DNA of 36,973 nucleotides from Natronohydrobacter sp. GTDB taxonomy: Bacteria > Pseudomonadota > Alphaproteobacteria > Rhodobacterales > Rhodobacteraceae. The notes below the pieces were generated by a model that saw only the letters and a list, made by a program, of their open reading frames with translations, did no database searches and was not told the DNA's origin. Shown piece after piece: positions 35,901 through 36,973 of the stretch (the first letter of the stretch is position 1; each line of letters opens with the position of its first letter). The stretch is from positions 1 through 36,973 of the forward strand of contig JAFIEM010000026.1 of assembly GCA_020832555.1 (NCBI GenBank), given 5' to 3'. The translations under genes were made by a program, and so were the position numbers.

Positions 35901-36973
35901 GTCTGAGCCCTGGGTCACGATCATTGGCATGCATGATGGCCCGGAGAGCCTGCCACCTGCAAGCCTTGCTGCGCTGGAAGCGGCGCAGGTGGTGATGGGG
36001 CCTGCGCGGCATCTGGCGCTGTTGCCGCGGTTCGAGGCACAGCAGATCGTCTGGCCGGTCCCCTTTGCTGATGGTCTGCCGATACTACAAGCTCTGCGTG
36101 GGCAGCGGGTTGCGGTTCTGGTTTCGGGTGATCCGTTCTGGTTCGGCGCGGGACGGGTGATTGCGGAAGCGTTGAAACCGGGGGAGTGGCGGGCCTTGCC
36201 GGTGCCCTCGACCTTCTCGCTGATGGCGTCACGACTGGGCTGGGCTCTGGAAGCGATCCCCTGTCTGGGCCTGCACGCTGCCCCTCTGGCGCAGTTGCGC
36301 CCGCATCTGGTCGCAGGCGCGCGGGCGATGGTGTTGTTGCGTGATGGGGCGGCGGTGGGCGCGCTGGCAGACTGGCTCTGCGCGCAGGGATTTGGGGCAA
36401 GTCGGCTGCATGTCTGCGAAGGGCTGGGCGGTCCGAAGGAACGTTTGCGTGTGGTGCAGTCCGATGGCTACGCGCTCGGGGATGTGCAGCACCCGGTTGC
36501 AGTGGGGATCGAGATCGCGGGCGCGGGGCAGCCCTTCACCTTGGCTTCGGGGCGAGCGGATGATCTGTTCTCGCATGACGGTCAGATCACCAAGCGCCCG
36601 ATCCGCGCGCTCGCCTTGTCGGCACTGGCTCCGCGTGCAGGGGAGTTGCTGTGGGATATCGGTGGCGGCTCGGGCTCGATCTCGGTCGAATGGTGCCTGT
36701 CTCATCCATCCTGCCGGGCGATCTGTATCGAGCCGCGCGCGGACCGGCTGGCGGCGATCGGCGAGAATGTCGCACGCTTCGGCCTGCCGGTGGAACTGGT
36801 CGAAGGTCGCGCGCCGGTAGCACTGACCGAATTGCCGCGCCCTGACGCCGTGTTCATCGGCGGCGGCTTGTCGGCGGGCTTGCTCGACGCGCTTGCCCAT
36901 CTCACCGGCACGCGCATGGTCGCCCATGCCGTGACGCTCGAATCCGAGGCGCTGCTGACCGGCTGGGCCGCGC
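35899..36973 (+). CDS. cobL: Precorrin-6B C5,15-methyltransferase CobL (cut by window end)
   Basis: The frame is open from the ATG at 35899 to the window end (358 codons; the full protein is about 400). AGAAGG lies nine bases before the ATG, inside cobK. The N-terminal CobE-type methyltransferase half includes TIIGMHDGPES, VLVSGDPFWFGAGR and PSTFSLMASRLGWALE. The C-terminal CbiT-type half includes ITKRPIRALALSALAPR, LLWDIGGGSGSISVEW and PDAVFIGGG. It methylates C-5 and C-15 and decarboxylates precorrin-6B. Upstream cob genes may read into it through the antisense of cobK. Confidence 0.94.
   Translation, partial: MSEPWVTIIGMHDGPESLPPASLAALEAAQVVMGPARHLALLPRFEAQQIVWPVPFADGLPILQALRGQRVAVLVSGDPFWFGAGRVIAEALKPGEWRALPVPSTFSLMASRLGWALEAIPCLGLHAAPLAQLRPHLVAGARAMVLLRDGAAVGALADWLCAQGFGASRLHVCEGLGGPKERLRVVQSDGYALGDVQHPVAVGIEIAGAGQPFTLASGRADDLFSHDGQITKRPIRALALSALAPRAGELLWDIGGGSGSISVEWCLSHPSCRAICIEPRADRLAAIGENVARFGLPVELVEGRAPVALTELPRPDAVFIGGGLSAGLLDALAHLTGTRMVAHAVTLESEALLTGWAA

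Overview
The window is high-GC DNA with strong G/C third-position bias. It suggests an alphaproteobacterium of the Rhodobacterales (Rhodobacter/Roseobacter relatives). The grounds are the family content and gene order: an oxygen-dependent cobalamin operon led by a B12 riboswitch (cobW-cobN-cobG-cobH-cobI-cobJ, cobK inverted, cobL), and a hmuSTUV haem-import operon facing an exbB-exbD-exbD-tonB operon. I cannot name the genus from sequence alone.

Layout. 1-560: decayed IS3-family element (orfA plus a stub of orfB). 812-9745: a signalling island with a 1243-residue multi-PAS hybrid histidine kinase on the minus strand, then on the plus strand a MarR-type regulator, a single-domain response regulator, a small coiled ORF and a second hybrid kinase with two GAF and four PAS domains. 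9810-9992: remnant of a BCCT (betaine/choline-type) transporter. 10053-12544: DUF481-type outer-membrane protein, LysR regulator and an unknown protein, all minus strand. 12545-13106: gene-poor. 13107-15564: D-lactate-dehydrogenase-like gene coupled to an L-lactate-permease-family gene.

15850-25215 is a haem-uptake locus. On the minus strand a secreted four-cysteine protein, ExbB, two ExbD paralogues and TonB are joined by stop/start overlaps. Divergent from these are hmuS (cytoplasmic haem handling), hmuT (periplasmic binding protein), hmuU (permease) and hmuV (ATPase), then a TonB-dependent haem receptor ending in a strong terminator and, convergent to it, a small HmoA-like monooxygenase. 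TonB/ExbBD would energise the receptor, HmuTUV would carry haem inward, and HmuS or the monooxygenase would deal with it inside. A similar TTGACT-led motif lies before hmuS and before the receptor and may be a shared iron-responsive operator.

25461-26280 holds two unknown minus-strand genes. 26415-26798 is a cobO (corrinoid adenosyltransferase) pseudogene that lies divergent from the riboswitch. From 26845 to the window end runs the cobalamin operon: riboswitch, a DUF1636 cysteine-rich protein, cobW, cobN, cobG, cobH, cobI, cobJ, inverted cobK and a cobL cut by the window edge, nearly all joined by ATGA-type overlaps.

I found no rRNA, tRNA or CRISPR array. The most informative points are the cobO pseudogene, an ExbD paralogue with Asn in place of the proton-path Asp, the shared haem-operon motif, the head-to-head cobK/cobL start codons and the BCCT remnant.
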